From: Hyphococcus flavus
Lineage (GTDB): Bacteria > Pseudomonadota > Alphaproteobacteria > Caulobacterales > Parvularculaceae
NCBI RefSeq assembly: GCF_028748065.1
Contig: NZ_CP118166.1
Span: forward strand, 387,501-451,500
DNA: 64,000 nt
Reading direction: 5' to 3'
Within the stretch, counting starts at the first letter, position 1, and the number at the start of each line of letters is the position of its first letter. A program made the position numbers and the translations under genes. Positions 8,704-17,748 of the stretch are shown here, one piece after another. The notes below the pieces were generated by a model. It was not told where the DNA came from. It searched no databases and saw nothing but the letters and a program-made list of their open reading frames with translations.

Positions 8704-8725
8704 CTATACCCTATAGGGGTATTAT
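8700..8725 (+). promoter_or_regulatory. Second promoter with CsoR operator
   Basis: TTGACT (8700-8705), then ATACCC-TATAG-GGGTAT (8706-8722), overlapping TATTAT (8720-8725). The dyad is TACCC-N4-GGGGTA, matching the box at 2200-2216 in both arms and in its position between -35 and -10. It should put the DUF5676-ATPase-methyltransferase operon under CsoR. Confidence 0.83.
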
Positions 8726-8816
8726 GTATGTCGCATCGACAGCCCACACGCCTTGGGCGATGGCTGGAATTCGACAGCGCCAACCTGACGCTGCCGACGA
8801 ACAACGGAGGCACATC

Positions 8817-9074
8817 ATGCGCATCGTTCCCGTCGGACACGCTCTGTCCATATTTTTCGTTATCACATTCGCCATCTGTATTGCTTGGGGGCTCGTCACA
8901 CCGCCCGCCATGCACATGCATGAAGCTTGGGAGATGATGATGCCGGGCTTTCACTGGTTATCGTTCCCGACGTTTCTGATCGGCCTTGCCTGGGCGTACG
9001 CCTACGGCTGGTACACAGCGATCATCTTTGTGCCGCTTTATAACCTGTTCAACAAGCACGGAGCCGCCGCATAG
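8817..9074 (+). CDS. DUF5676 family small membrane protein
   Basis: 85 residues with two membrane helices. I chose ATG 8817 (GGAGG eight bases upstream) over an in-frame start at 8700 that lies inside the promoter. [12 protein letters not shown]-type text ([16 protein letters not shown]) and [19 protein letters not shown] are DUF5676 signatures; [13 protein letters not shown] between the helices is Met/His-rich. These proteins are commonly found next to copper or silver P-type ATPases. It precedes the ATPase by two bases. A metal-delivery or regulatory subunit role is inference. Confidence 0.85.
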   Translation: MRIVPVGHALSIFFVITFAICIAWGLVTPPAMHMHEAWEMMMPGFHWLSFPTFLIGLAWAYAYGWYTAIIFVPLYNLFNKHGAAA

Positions 9075-9076
9075 CC

Positions 9077-11284
9077 ATGGACACGCACACTCATTGCCAC
9101 GCCCATTCGGGCGCCGCTGAAGCGGCGCCCGAAAAATATGACAATGTACCAGACGGCTACAAAGGCACGGTCTGGACATGCCCGATGCACCCGCAGGTGC
9201 GCGAAACATCGAACACCGGATGCCCGATCTGCGGAATGGCGCTGGAGCCGGAGAGCGTTTCTCTCGATACTGAAGAAGACACTTCCGAACTCGACTCCAT
9301 GACGCGGCGCTTCTGGGTTGGCGCCGCCTTGAGCATCCCCCTCTTCATCTACGCTATGGGCGATATCGTTCCCGGCAAACCGTTCGAGGGATTGCTGCTG
9401 GGCGCCTGGCCGCAATGGCTTCAATTCGCCCTAGCGACCCCCGTGGTTCTCTGGGGCGGCTGGCCGTTTTTCGTGCGCGGCGTTCAATCCGTCCGCACTA
9501 TGAATCTCAACATGTTCACGCTGATCGCCCTGGGCGTCGGTGTCGCCTATCTGTTCAGTGTTGTCGCAACGATCGCACCCGGTATTTTTCCGGATGCATT
9601 CCGCGGCATGCACGGGCAAGTCGCCGTCTACTATGAAGCTGCTGCCGTTATCACCACGCTCGTTTTACTAGGCCAGGTATTGGAACTGCGCGCGCGAAGT
9701 CAGACTTCCGGCGCGATTCGCGCTCTTCTTGAGTTGGCGCCGCCCACGGCCCACCGCATCAATGAAGATGGCGCCGAAGAAGAAGTGTCGATCGGCCATC
9801 TGCGCGAGGGCGATCGCCTGCGCGTTCGGCCGGGCGAAAAAGTCCCGGTCGACGGTGAAATCATCGAGGGCAAAAGTTCGGTCGATGAATCCATGGTCAC
9901 TGGCGAACCCATCCCCGTCGAAAAGAATGTCGGCGACAAGGTGACTGGCGGCACAGTGAACGGGACCGGCGGCTTCATCATGAAGGCGACGCGGGTCGGC
10001 GAAGACACAATGCTTTCGCAGATCGTCAAGATGGTGTCGGAAGCCCAGCGCAGCCGCGCGCCGATCCAGCGGCTTGCGGACACGGTCTCCGCCTGGTTCG
10101 TTCCGGCGGTGGTCGTCATCGCTGTCATCACGTTCGTTGTCTGGGGTCTATTCGGCCCGGAACCGGCGATGGCGTTCGCCATCGTCAACGCCGTTGCGGT
10201 ACTAATCATTGCTTGTCCATGCGCGCTGGGACTCGCAACGCCCATGTCGATCATGGTTGGAACCGGCAAGGGCGCGCAAAACGGCATCCTCATCAAGAAC
10301 GCCGAAGCGCTGGAGACTTTCGAGAAAGTCGACACCATCGTCGTCGATAAAACCGGCACGCTAACGGAAGGACGCCCGAAGCTTGTCCTTGTTGAACCGC
10401 AAGCGCCGTTCAGCGAACTGGAACTTCTGACGCTCGCCGCGTCCGTTGAAAAAGGCAGCGAACACCCCCTGGCGACGGCAATTGTTGAGGGCACCGAGGA
10501 GCGTGGCGCCGAGACCGCGAAAACAAAAGATTTTTCATCGGTCACGGGCGAAGGCGTCGAAGCCGAAGTCGATGGCCGCAAGGTGGCGCTCGGCAACGCG
10601 AAGATGATGAAACGTGTCGGCGCCTATGATGATGCCATAGCCGCGGCCGCTGAAAAGCATCGCCGCGAAGGCCACACCGTCATGTTTGTCGCCGTGGACG
10701 GAAAAGCCGCCGGCCTCATTGGCGTCGCCGACCCTATCAAGGAAACGACGCCGGAAGCCATCAGAGCGCTTCACGCGGCCGGTGTTAAAGTCGTAATGCT
10801 CACCGGCGACAGCCGCGCAACCGCAGAAGCGGTCGGCGCAAAGATCGGCATCGATGAAATCCATGCGGACGTGTCGCCTGAAGACAAGAATCGCATCGTG
10901 CGCGAACTGCAGGATGCGGGCGCGAAGGTCGCCATGGCCGGCGACGGCATCAATGACGCCCCCGCCCTTGCCCAGGCCGATGTTGGCATCGCGATGGGTA
11001 CTGGAACCGACGTCGCTATGGAAAGCGCCGGCGTCACGCTCGTCAAAGGCGATCTGCGCGGCGTCGCCCGCGCGCGTCGCCTAAGCCAGGCGACCATGCG
11101 CAACATCCGCCAGAACCTATTCTTCGCATTTATCTACAATACGCTTGGCGTGCCTGTAGCGGCGGGCGTCCTTTACCCGGTTTTCGGCCTGCTCCTGAGC
11201 CCGATGATCGCGGCGGCCGCGATGAGTTTTTCGTCTGTGTCAGTCATCGGAAACGCATTGCGTTTGCGAGGACTGAAATTGTGA
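9077..11284 (+). CDS. P1B-type Cu(I)-translocating ATPase
   Basis: 735 residues, inner-membrane Cu(I) exporter. The N-terminus lacks the usual HMA ferredoxin-like domains: it has a His stretch ([10 protein letters not shown]) and a heavy-metal-binding zinc-ribbon-like domain, CPMHP (35-39) plus CPICGM (49-54). Eight membrane helices are predicted. The ion-path CPC is at 380-382 ([12 protein letters not shown]), the phosphorylated Asp424 is in DKTGT, the nucleotide-domain GSEHPLA is present, and GDGINDAPA starts at 622. This pattern fits P1B-1 (Cu+/Ag+). It is transcribed from the CsoR-controlled promoter and its stop overlaps the methyltransferase start. Confidence 0.95.
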   Translation: MDTHTHCHAHSGAAEAAPEKYDNVPDGYKGTVWTCPMHPQVRETSNTGCPICGMALEPESVSLDTEEDTSELDSMTRRFWVGAALSIPLFIYAMGDIVPGKPFEGLLLGAWPQWLQFALATPVVLWGGWPFFVRGVQSVRTMNLNMFTLIALGVGVAYLFSVVATIAPGIFPDAFRGMHGQVAVYYEAAAVITTLVLLGQVLELRARSQTSGAIRALLELAPPTAHRINEDGAEEEVSIGHLREGDRLRVRPGEKVPVDGEIIEGKSSVDESMVTGEPIPVEKNVGDKVTGGTVNGTGGFIMKATRVGEDTMLSQIVKMVSEAQRSRAPIQRLADTVSAWFVPAVVVIAVITFVVWGLFGPEPAMAFAIVNAVAVLIIACPCALGLATPMSIMVGTGKGAQNGILIKNAEALETFEKVDTIVVDKTGTLTEGRPKLVLVEPQAPFSELELLTLAASVEKGSEHPLATAIVEGTEERGAETAKTKDFSSVTGEGVEAEVDGRKVALGNAKMMKRVGAYDDAIAAAAEKHRREGHTVMFVAVDGKAAGLIGVADPIKETTPEAIRALHAAGVKVVMLTGDSRATAEAVGAKIGIDEIHADVSPEDKNRIVRELQDAGAKVAMAGDGINDAPALAQADVGIAMGTGTDVAMESAGVTLVKGDLRGVARARRLSQATMRNIRQNLFFAFIYNTLGVPVAAGVLYPVFGLLLSPMIAAAAMSFSSVSVIGNALRLRGLKL

Positions 11285-11952
11285 GCAGTGCGACGAGGAC
11301 CAGTCGAACTGATACGCACACGCCTCCGCTTGGCCATCGAGCTCTAACGCCACTTTACGATCTGGCTATTGTGGCCATAACTCGGGAAAAGACGTGGCGC
11401 GCGGCGCTGGTCGAAGCGATTGATCCGTCTCCAGGCGACAGCATTCTCGACATCGGCGCCGGCACAGGCAGTCTCGCCATGGCGCTCCATGCGGAATGCC
11501 CTGGGATTCGTTATATTGGTATTGATCCTGACGCCGAGGCCATCCGGCGAGCCCGCAAAAAGATCGCTGAACTGGAAGGCGACATTCGGTTTCACGAAGG
11601 ATTTTTTTCTGCCAACAAAAATTATTTCGGCGAACCGCCGAACAAGATAGTATCGAGTCTTGTGCTTCACCAGGTTCCACTCGCGGAAAAGCGGAGGATT
11701 ATTGCTCAAGCCAAAAAAGTCCTTGCGCCAGGCGGTTTATTATTCATTGCCGACTACGGACTGCAGCGTGGGGTCCAGCGATTGCTGTTCCGAAGCACGG
11801 TTCAAGCGCTGGACGGCGTTGAAGACACCCAACCGAACGCTGATGGAATCATACAACTGCTTCTCAATGAGGCTGAATTTTCAAGCATTTCAGAAGACAG
11901 GCGTATAGAAACGCCGACCGGGACGATTACTCTTTACCGCGCCAGACAGTAA
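11281..11952 (+). CDS. Class I SAM-dependent methyltransferase coupled to the copper ATPase
   Basis: 223 residues, Rossmann-fold. Motif I is [12 protein letters not shown] (about 56-67), an acidic residue ends strand 2 (YIGIDPD), and [13 protein letters not shown] looks like motif IV. The C-terminal half resembles UbiE/phospholipid N-methyltransferase-like enzymes. It begins with a GTG that overlaps the ATPase stop codon (GTGA), so co-translation is likely. The substrate is unknown; the recurrent association of such enzymes with copper ATPases is recalled, not demonstrated here. Confidence 0.85.
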   Translation: MSSATRTSRTDTHTPPLGHRALTPLYDLAIVAITREKTWRAALVEAIDPSPGDSILDIGAGTGSLAMALHAECPGIRYIGIDPDAEAIRRARKKIAELEGDIRFHEGFFSANKNYFGEPPNKIVSSLVLHQVPLAEKRRIIAQAKKVLAPGGLLFIADYGLQRGVQRLLFRSTVQALDGVEDTQPNADGIIQLLLNEAEFSSISEDRRIETPTGTITLYRARQ

Positions 11953-12024
11953 TTACCTATTTCACAGTCATCGCGTCGCTCAAACTGGCAGCGAAGCTTT
12001 AGCATCCTTGCCATTATCTGCGTT

Positions 12025-12870
12025 TTATGTTTCCGGGCCTTGGACTGTTGTAGCGAATGCGATCAAGCCTGTCGCTATAAGGAAAAGCGCAAATTCTGCA
12101 GCAAGCGTAAATCGCAAAGTTTTGCGACCGGCTTCGTGGTCAGCCTTTATCCGCCTCGTCACGGTCATTTTGTTATAGGCGCCCAATGCGAGCGCGATTG
12201 AGGCTGCAGTCAGCTTTGCGAAAAGCAGACGCCCGTACGCAGAGCCGGTCAACCCGTCCCACCCTTCGGCTAGGCGCCAGGCGAGAACAAGGCCGGCGGC
12301 GAAGAGAGCGGGAATGGCGAATTGGGCGATACGACTAAACGCCTCAAGTCGCCGCACGAGCTCTTTGTCATCAATGGCGGCGGCAGGCCAAAGCGCAGCG
12401 GGCGCGGCGAACCAGAATCCCGCTACAAGAACGTGAAAGCCTGCGAGCCATGGCATGACGCCAAGCGATTCGAGCCCTTGCGTGTGGCCGGCGAGCCCAA
12501 AGCCGGCGCTGAGGATTAAAGCCGCCGTAAGCATTATCAGCCTTTTCCCAAGCAGCGCGGCGGCAAAAGCTGACAAGCTACCGAGAATGATCGCAAATGC
12601 CTGTAGTTTGTAGATCCTCCAGATCCACGGAAAGGTTTCGGAATCGACGGCCGCAGCAAACGTTCCGCCAAGTTTCGCATTCGCGAGCAGCAGCCGCGCG
12701 GCGTAAAAGCCCAGGACCGCAAGCGCCAAGGCGGCCGAAGCCGATACTCCTAGCGTTCGCTTCACGCCTGTCGCGCAACCGACCAGCGCGCCGATAAACA
12801 TCAATGAGGCAGCGTAATATCCAAACTGAACCACGAAAGCGAAAAAAGAAATCGCGTCAGGCACCGGCAC
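12025..12870 (-). CDS. copD: Copper resistance protein CopD
   Basis: 281-residue polytopic inner-membrane protein with about eight helices. The CopD pattern is visible: helices with conserved His/Trp (GHTQGLESLG, LAGFHVLVAGFWF), GRLLFAKLTAASIALALGAYNK and TRRIKAD. It lies one base downstream of copC, which is the usual CopC-CopD pair and is thought to move copper across the inner membrane, with import-like behaviour in Pseudomonas. Convergent with the methyltransferase; no CsoR box is visible upstream of this pair. Confidence 0.9.
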   Translation of the reverse strand: MPVPDAISFFAFVVQFGYYAASLMFIGALVGCATGVKRTLGVSASAALALAVLGFYAARLLLANAKLGGTFAAAVDSETFPWIWRIYKLQAFAIILGSLSAFAAALLGKRLIMLTAALILSAGFGLAGHTQGLESLGVMPWLAGFHVLVAGFWFAAPAALWPAAAIDDKELVRRLEAFSRIAQFAIPALFAAGLVLAWRLAEGWDGLTGSAYGRLLFAKLTAASIALALGAYNKMTVTRRIKADHEAGRKTLRFTLAAEFALFLIATGLIAFATTVQGPET

Positions 12871-12871
12871 G

Positions 12872-13234
12872 CTATCTTACCGAAAACTCGATCTTGCCAT
12901 TCATGGCGTGGCCGTCTTTTGCGAGTGCACGCCAGTGAAAAACATACGAACCATCTGCAAGCGACGGTAAGGGAATGACAAATTCTGACAGAAATTCCTT
13001 CGGTTTTACATATTCAAGCTCGATTGTTTCCCCCGCCGTTGTTTCCAAGCGAATTTCCGCGAGGCCGACATCGCCGCTAAAGGAGATTTCAAGATTTTCC
13101 GGGACGGAATTTTCAGGCGAAGCGTCGTAGACCCGGCCCTGTTCTATATTCGATGATTTGATCGTGACATGAGCCGCCGCCGGCCCGGCGGTGATCATCG
13201 CGGCGGCCAAAGCGCCGATCAAAAGCCTTTTCAT
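12872..13234 (-). CDS. copC: Periplasmic copper-binding protein CopC
   Basis: 120 residues. The signal peptide (MKRLLIGALAAAMITAGPAAA) leaves His22 as the mature amino-terminus, as needed for the Cu(II) site. YDASPENSVPENLEISFSGDV and the C-terminal WRALAKDGHAMNGKIEFSV fit the CopC beta-barrel, with the distal His in DGH. The central Met-rich Cu(I) loop of Pseudomonas CopC is absent, so this is a Cu(II)-only type. It forms an operon with copD. Confidence 0.92.
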   Translation of the reverse strand: MKRLLIGALAAAMITAGPAAAHVTIKSSNIEQGRVYDASPENSVPENLEISFSGDVGLAEIRLETTAGETIELEYVKPKEFLSEFVIPLPSLADGSYVFHWRALAKDGHAMNGKIEFSVR

Positions 13235-13368
13235 ATGCTCTCCTATCCTCTCATTTAAGCCGGATCGAATTGGCTATATTGCCACGTCGCCCGCCAGCCT
13301 CGCCCGCTGCGTCCTGTCTTAGACGCATTCAACAAAATTTCCAGCGCCTGAACATATCTCAAAAGGAA

Positions 13369-13400
13369 ACCGCCGCCCAAAAGCCGTTCAGGGCGGCGGT
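13369..13400 (-). terminator. Terminator of the TonB-dependent receptor gene
   Basis: Perfect 10-bp inverted repeat ACCGCCGCCC (13369-13378) / GGGCGGCGGT (13391-13400) with a 12-base loop. Read on the minus strand it is followed by TTCCTTTT. It lies 22 bases below the receptor stop. Confidence 0.8.
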
Positions 13401-13422
13401 CTTTCTCGGAGTTATCAAGGGC

Positions 13423-15939
13423 CTAGAATTCTGCCGTGGCCCGTACATACCAGAAGCCGCCGTTAAAGCCCATCGGCGCGAAGCGCGGATAAACGAGACC
13501 GCTGCTGATGTTCCCCGCGCGCGTATCAAGGTCGGGGAAATTATCGAACACGTTCTCGGCGCCGGCCGCCACGCGAACATTATCGTTCACGTCGTAGCCG
13601 AGCTCGAAATCCACAAGCCACTCCGCACCGAAAGTCTGGTCGGTGGCTGGAGAGCTCCCGTAATCCGTCCATTCGCCGTAATAATTGCCGCGGATCAGTG
13701 CAGAAAACGGACCCGTACGAAGCGTCGCTTCAGCGAGCGCCCGGTAATGGGGCGTGAAATCTTCCAATTCGAGTGTTCGCTCGCGGTCGATTGCCGTCGT
13801 GTTGCGAACCGCAGTCACCTCCGTATCTGTATAGTTGAAGGTGCCGAGAAGATTCAGTGTAGAATCTCCCACGAACGGTGTCTGATAAGTCGCAACGACA
13901 TCGACCCCTTGCGTTCTCGTGTCGAAGGCATTGGTGAAGAACCGGACCGAGCTAAGCGACCCGCCGGTCGTTATGCCGGAAGCGATCAGCGCCGCCTGTT
14001 CGGCCGGACCGATCGGAATATCTCCCGATACGCTGATGCGGTCCTTAAGTTCGATATTGAAGTAATCTGCGGTTATCCGCACGCCGCCCGGAATGTTGAG
14101 CACCAGGCCGCCGGCGAAGTTGAAGGATTCCTCAACTGTCAGCGGCTCGGCGCCGAAGAACACGGCCACCGGATTTGTCGGCGGTATCTGTCCGCTGATA
14201 AGCGTCGCCCCGGTCATCAGATCGATATTGGTCGAGGTCTGGGAAAGATTAGCCTGGCCCGGCGTCGGCGCCCGAAAGCCCGTATTTACCGAACCGCGGA
14301 TGGCGACGCCTTCGAAAAGTTCCGCTCTGCCCGACACCTTGTAATTGAAGGTAGTGCCGAAATCACTGAAGTCTTCGAAACGGACCGCAACGCCGCCGGA
14401 GATACGCTCGGTCAGATCCGCTTCGAGGTCGAGATAGAGCGCATAGTTCCAGCGGCCGAAATCTCCTACTTCGGTCGGATTAAAGCCTTGAAAGCCGCTC
14501 GATCCCACAGCGAGCGGGACGGTCATGCCCCCGTCGGGATCGGCAAAGGACGATGCGAACGGACCGACCTCCCAGGACGCCTGATCGCCGAGCGTGATCA
14601 GGTAATCCTCACGGTGATATTCGGCGCCGGCCGCGACGTTCAACGGCGAGGCCAAAGCGCCGACATCCATAAGATAAACGAAATCGAGATTGGCGGTCGT
14701 CTCGCGCTGCGTCAGCGTGCCGGGATCGAATTCGGTCGGTGACGCCGGCCCGAGCGACGGGTTTACGGTCTGGCTGAGGTGGTAATCGGCCTTGTTTTCG
14801 CCGTGATAGAGGCTGGCGTCGAAACTCAAATTCTCGGTGAGATCGCCGCGCACGCCGCCCGCCGCACTCCAGTCCGTGGTGGTCGCTTCAAACTGCGGCG
14901 AGAACCCGCCCGGAAAGACGGAGGTGAAACTGAATCGCTCCCCGCCAGGCATGGTCGTCAATGGCACGCTGGAGAATATCTCCGTGCGCGACACCGGATT
15001 GCGATAAAAGAAGCTGGTGACGCCGTTGGTTCGGCTGTAGTTGCCGAAGAGATATGCTTCGAGATTGTTGTTGAGATCGATCCCGGCGTTGAAGAACGAC
15101 CGGAAGGCGCTGCCGTCAGGATTGCCCCAGCGCTGGCCAAGCCCGTTTTCCGGCACGTCGTCGATATCGATCGTTCCGGCGGCGACGAGCGCGGCGACAT
15201 CCGGCCGTTGGGCGCCGCGCGAGGTTTCTTCTGAATTCACATATTCAAGCGCCACATGAAAAAAACCTGAATCGGTCAGCGGCAATCCTATATTGCCTTG
15301 AACGCTGATTTCTTCGCCGTCTCCTTCATAATACTGTCCATACTGCGTACTCAGGCGGAAAACGTCGCTGTCCTCCGCAAGCTGAATGTTAAGAACGCCC
15401 GCAATCGCGTCCGAACCATACTGCGCCGAGGCGCCGTCGCGGAGGACTTCGAGCTGGCTAATAGCGTTTGACGGGATCGTCGCGAGATCAGGTCCCTGCG
15501 CGCCAAGTGTCTGCGGCAGGCGGCTCGTAGCGATGAGAGCAGAACGATGGCGACGCTTACCGTTGATCAACAAAAGCGTTTGATCGGGCGCAAGTCCTCG
15601 CAACGTGAACGGTCGCTGAAAGACGTTGCCGTCATTGGTGACATAACGCTGGACGTTCAGTGAAACGACTTGCGTTCGCAGAATGTCCGTCAAATCGGCA
15701 GTGCCGCTTTTTTCAAGGGCGTCGCCGTCGATAACGTCGATCGGGATCATCGAGTTTCCGACTGTTCGATCAGCCCGCCTTGTGCCGGTGACGACAATCG
15801 TGTCCCCATCGGTCTCGGCCGCGTCGCTGTCTTCCTGCGCGTAACCGACGCTCGTCGTCGCCTGAAAGCCAAGCAACATCGTCGTGCAAAGCGCAGTGCT
15901 TCCCAATATCCCGCGCAACTTTTCACTTTTCGTTTTCAT
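13423..15939 (-). CDS. TonB-dependent outer-membrane receptor
   Basis: About 838 residues from the ATG at 15939 (GGAGGGG ribosome site), giving a normal signal peptide that ends near VGYAQ; a longer frame upstream lacks these features. The TonB-box-like stretch is DTIVVTGTR, then the plug (IPIDVIDGDAL ... LRGLAPDQTLLLINGKRRHR ... EVLRDGASAQYGSDAIAGVLNI), then a large beta-barrel ending with Phe (RATAEF). The plug type is widespread in alpha- and gammaproteobacteria and its ligand is not obvious. The neighbouring PLP enzymes and permease suggest an amino-acid or sulfur-compound ligand rather than iron. A 12-bp palindrome lies 83 bases upstream of the start. Confidence 0.9.
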   Translation of the reverse strand: MKTKSEKLRGILGSTALCTTMLLGFQATTSVGYAQEDSDAAETDGDTIVVTGTRRADRTVGNSMIPIDVIDGDALEKSGTADLTDILRTQVVSLNVQRYVTNDGNVFQRPFTLRGLAPDQTLLLINGKRRHRSALIATSRLPQTLGAQGPDLATIPSNAISQLEVLRDGASAQYGSDAIAGVLNIQLAEDSDVFRLSTQYGQYYEGDGEEISVQGNIGLPLTDSGFFHVALEYVNSEETSRGAQRPDVAALVAAGTIDIDDVPENGLGQRWGNPDGSAFRSFFNAGIDLNNNLEAYLFGNYSRTNGVTSFFYRNPVSRTEIFSSVPLTTMPGGERFSFTSVFPGGFSPQFEATTTDWSAAGGVRGDLTENLSFDASLYHGENKADYHLSQTVNPSLGPASPTEFDPGTLTQRETTANLDFVYLMDVGALASPLNVAAGAEYHREDYLITLGDQASWEVGPFASSFADPDGGMTVPLAVGSSGFQGFNPTEVGDFGRWNYALYLDLEADLTERISGGVAVRFEDFSDFGTTFNYKVSGRAELFEGVAIRGSVNTGFRAPTPGQANLSQTSTNIDLMTGATLISGQIPPTNPVAVFFGAEPLTVEESFNFAGGLVLNIPGGVRITADYFNIELKDRISVSGDIPIGPAEQAALIASGITTGGSLSSVRFFTNAFDTRTQGVDVVATYQTPFVGDSTLNLLGTFNYTDTEVTAVRNTTAIDRERTLELEDFTPHYRALAEATLRTGPFSALIRGNYYGEWTDYGSSPATDQTFGAEWLVDFELGYDVNDNVRVAAGAENVFDNFPDLDTRAGNISSGLVYPRFAPMGFNGGFWYVRATAEF

Positions 15940-16455
15940 TTTCGGCCCCTCCGCAATCGGTTCTGAGACGCCAAGCATGACGCCTTCCGCCCTCCCGGAC
16001 ATAATCAGATCGCCGCGAATAATTCCGCGGAATAACGCCTCAACAGCGCCATCGGGTCCATATTGACCCTACGCGACCCTATGCGGTCAAATCGAATTAT
16101 TTCCGATACTTATTCTTTTATGTTATGACTTCCGTGAGCTACAATACGCCGCCGACTAAAATGGGAGATCCATTTCCTCCGCTTACGCACCACTTATTTC
16201 CATCAACGTCGCCGCAAAAAATCTCATCATTATGACAATCTACAAGCTATTGAAAGCAGACCACGACGAGCAGATTTTAAGCGCTGGTTTTACGGCGCGA
16301 CGAACATGGTGGGATGTTCCGCTTGCCATAGAGGCGGCCATACGAAAAACTTGCGCAATGAGCTATCGATAAGAATATCCTGAAGATTGTTGTCTGTGAT
16401 ACGCGTCGTACGAATATGAATTGTATGGATATATAAGAGAAACGGGGATTCGGAT
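15940..16455. other. Intergenic region between divergent receptor and PLP-enzyme genes
   Basis: 516 bases with no convincing gene. It holds promoters for two divergent genes and the palindrome described separately at 16022-16033. It is AT-rich from about 16090 to 16440. TATATAAGAGA just upstream of the TTG at 16456 could be a -10 region for the plus-strand gene. Confidence 0.6.
16022..16033. promoter_or_regulatory. Palindrome ATTCCGCGGAAT, candidate operator
   Basis: Perfect 12-bp palindrome upstream of the TonB-receptor gene. The arms ATTCC/GGAAT match those in the lysR upstream palindrome (ATTCCGGAAT, 20618-20627), so a shared regulator, possibly the LysR protein, is plausible but unproven. 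Confidence 0.4.
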
Positions 16456-17655
16456 TTGACGAAATCGACGAATGCCGGCGCTAGCGTGCAAAAAACCGCA
16501 AAGGCCAATCATAAATTAAATTCCAATCTCATTGGAATTGAATGCCTGCGTTGCAAAACGCAGCATGAGCTTGCCGACTACTTCACAGGCTGCCCATTGT
16601 GTCTTTCAAAAGACTATCCCTCAAGCGTTCGGCAAATATACAGCGCCGACGCATGGCAGGTGAATTCCCGGTACAGAGGAATGGCGAGATACGCTTCGTG
16701 CCTGCCTTATGCTGCTTATCCAACGCTGGGCGAAGGCGGGACGCCATTGCTCTCCGCGCCGGCACTCGCCAACGAGGTCGGAACTGGCGACATTCTTGTA
16801 AAAAGCGAGGGACAAAACCCTACAGGTTCACATAAGGACAGGATGAGCGCGCTCGCCGTCGCCCGCGCGTTGGATATTGGGGCTACAACGGTGATCGGCG
16901 CATCTTCCGGGAACGCCGGCGCGTCGATTGCGGCCTATGCGGCGCGGGTCAGTCTTCAATGCGTGATCGTTACGACGCCTGACATGAGCCCGATCTGGCG
17001 ACGCGCGATTGCGGCGACCGGCGCCCGATTGATCGAGGCGAAGAATTCGCTTGACCGCTGGAAGTATGTCGAAGAGCGCGTCACGGAAGACAGCTGGTTT
17101 CCGGTCACTAACTACATTAACCCGCCAGTCGGCAGCAATCATTTTGGCGTAGACGGATTAAAGACGATCGCATTTGAACTATTTGAGGAAACGGGTGCAA
17201 ACGGCGTCGACGCAATTATCGTTCCGACCTCTCGCGCAGATCTCATTTGGGGCGTCTTCGATGGTTTTCGGTTTCTGCAGGAAAGGAGCCTCATTCAACG
17301 GCTGCCCAGGCTTTACGCCGTCGAGCCGTTTCCGCGTATCGATCAAGTCTTCAATGGAAGCGACTATCGGCTGAGTTTCGAGGGTCGCACGCGGCAGGTT
17401 TCCATCGCCGGATCAACAGTGACGTATCAGGCGATTGACGCCTTGAAGCAGTCGCAAGGCGGCGTTGTCGTTGTGAGCGATGGGTCGGCGGCCAGAGACC
17501 AGAGCACATTGGCTCAGCACGGATTTTACGTGGAGCTTTCTTCGGCCGCCAGCCTCAGCGGACTGAAGCAACTGATCGATAAGGGCGAAATCCATGCTGA
17601 TGAACGTGTCGTTTTGATTGCTTCGTCCAACGGGTATAAGGAATTCGAGTTCTAG
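16456..17655 (+). CDS. Threonine synthase-like PLP-dependent enzyme with zinc ribbon
   Basis: 399 residues, fold type II PLP enzyme. A short zinc ribbon (Cys30, Cys33, Cys46, Cys49) precedes the catalytic domain. Lys127 in GSHKDR is the Schiff-base lysine, and ASSGNAGAS holds the phosphate/substrate loop. This layout is seen in threonine synthase and relatives such as cysteate synthase. The start is a TTG (no upstream ATG; an in-frame GTG at 16486 is an alternative). The genomic context (permease, cystathionine-lyase-like enzyme, LysR, outer-membrane receptor) suggests a catabolic or specialised beta/gamma-replacement reaction, not housekeeping threonine synthesis. Confidence 0.8.
   Translation: MTKSTNAGASVQKTAKANHKLNSNLIGIECLRCKTQHELADYFTGCPLCLSKDYPSSVRQIYSADAWQVNSRYRGMARYASCLPYAAYPTLGEGGTPLLSAPALANEVGTGDILVKSEGQNPTGSHKDRMSALAVARALDIGATTVIGASSGNAGASIAAYAARVSLQCVIVTTPDMSPIWRRAIAATGARLIEAKNSLDRWKYVEERVTEDSWFPVTNYINPPVGSNHFGVDGLKTIAFELFEETGANGVDAIIVPTSRADLIWGVFDGFRFLQERSLIQRLPRLYAVEPFPRIDQVFNGSDYRLSFEGRTRQVSIAGSTVTYQAIDALKQSQGGVVVVSDGSAARDQSTLAQHGFYVELSSAASLSGLKQLIDKGEIHADERVVLIASSNGYKEFEF
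16519..16539. repeat. Perfect 9-bp inverted repeat inside the 5' coding region
   Basis: AATTCCAAT (16519-16527), CTC, ATTGGAATT (16531-16539). It lies about 63 bases into the threonine-synthase-like gene, in its unstructured N-terminal codons. The arms contain ATTCC/GGAAT like the two palindromes elsewhere in the cluster. It may be an operator or an mRNA hairpin. Confidence 0.4.
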
Positions 17656-17748
17656 CAAACTCCAGTTTCGAAATCAGGATAAAGACGGTGTCGTTTTTTG
17701 GATCCTCCTAAGATCGCTGAATCGGGTTTGATCATAAAACTGATGTTG

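Noticed and set aside
8700-8816. Upstream extension of the DUF5676 gene
   Set aside because: It would place codons across the CsoR box and promoter.
13270-14742. Long plus-strand frame opposite the TonB receptor
   Set aside because: Shadow of the receptor gene; the composition is Arg/Ala-rich with no family features.
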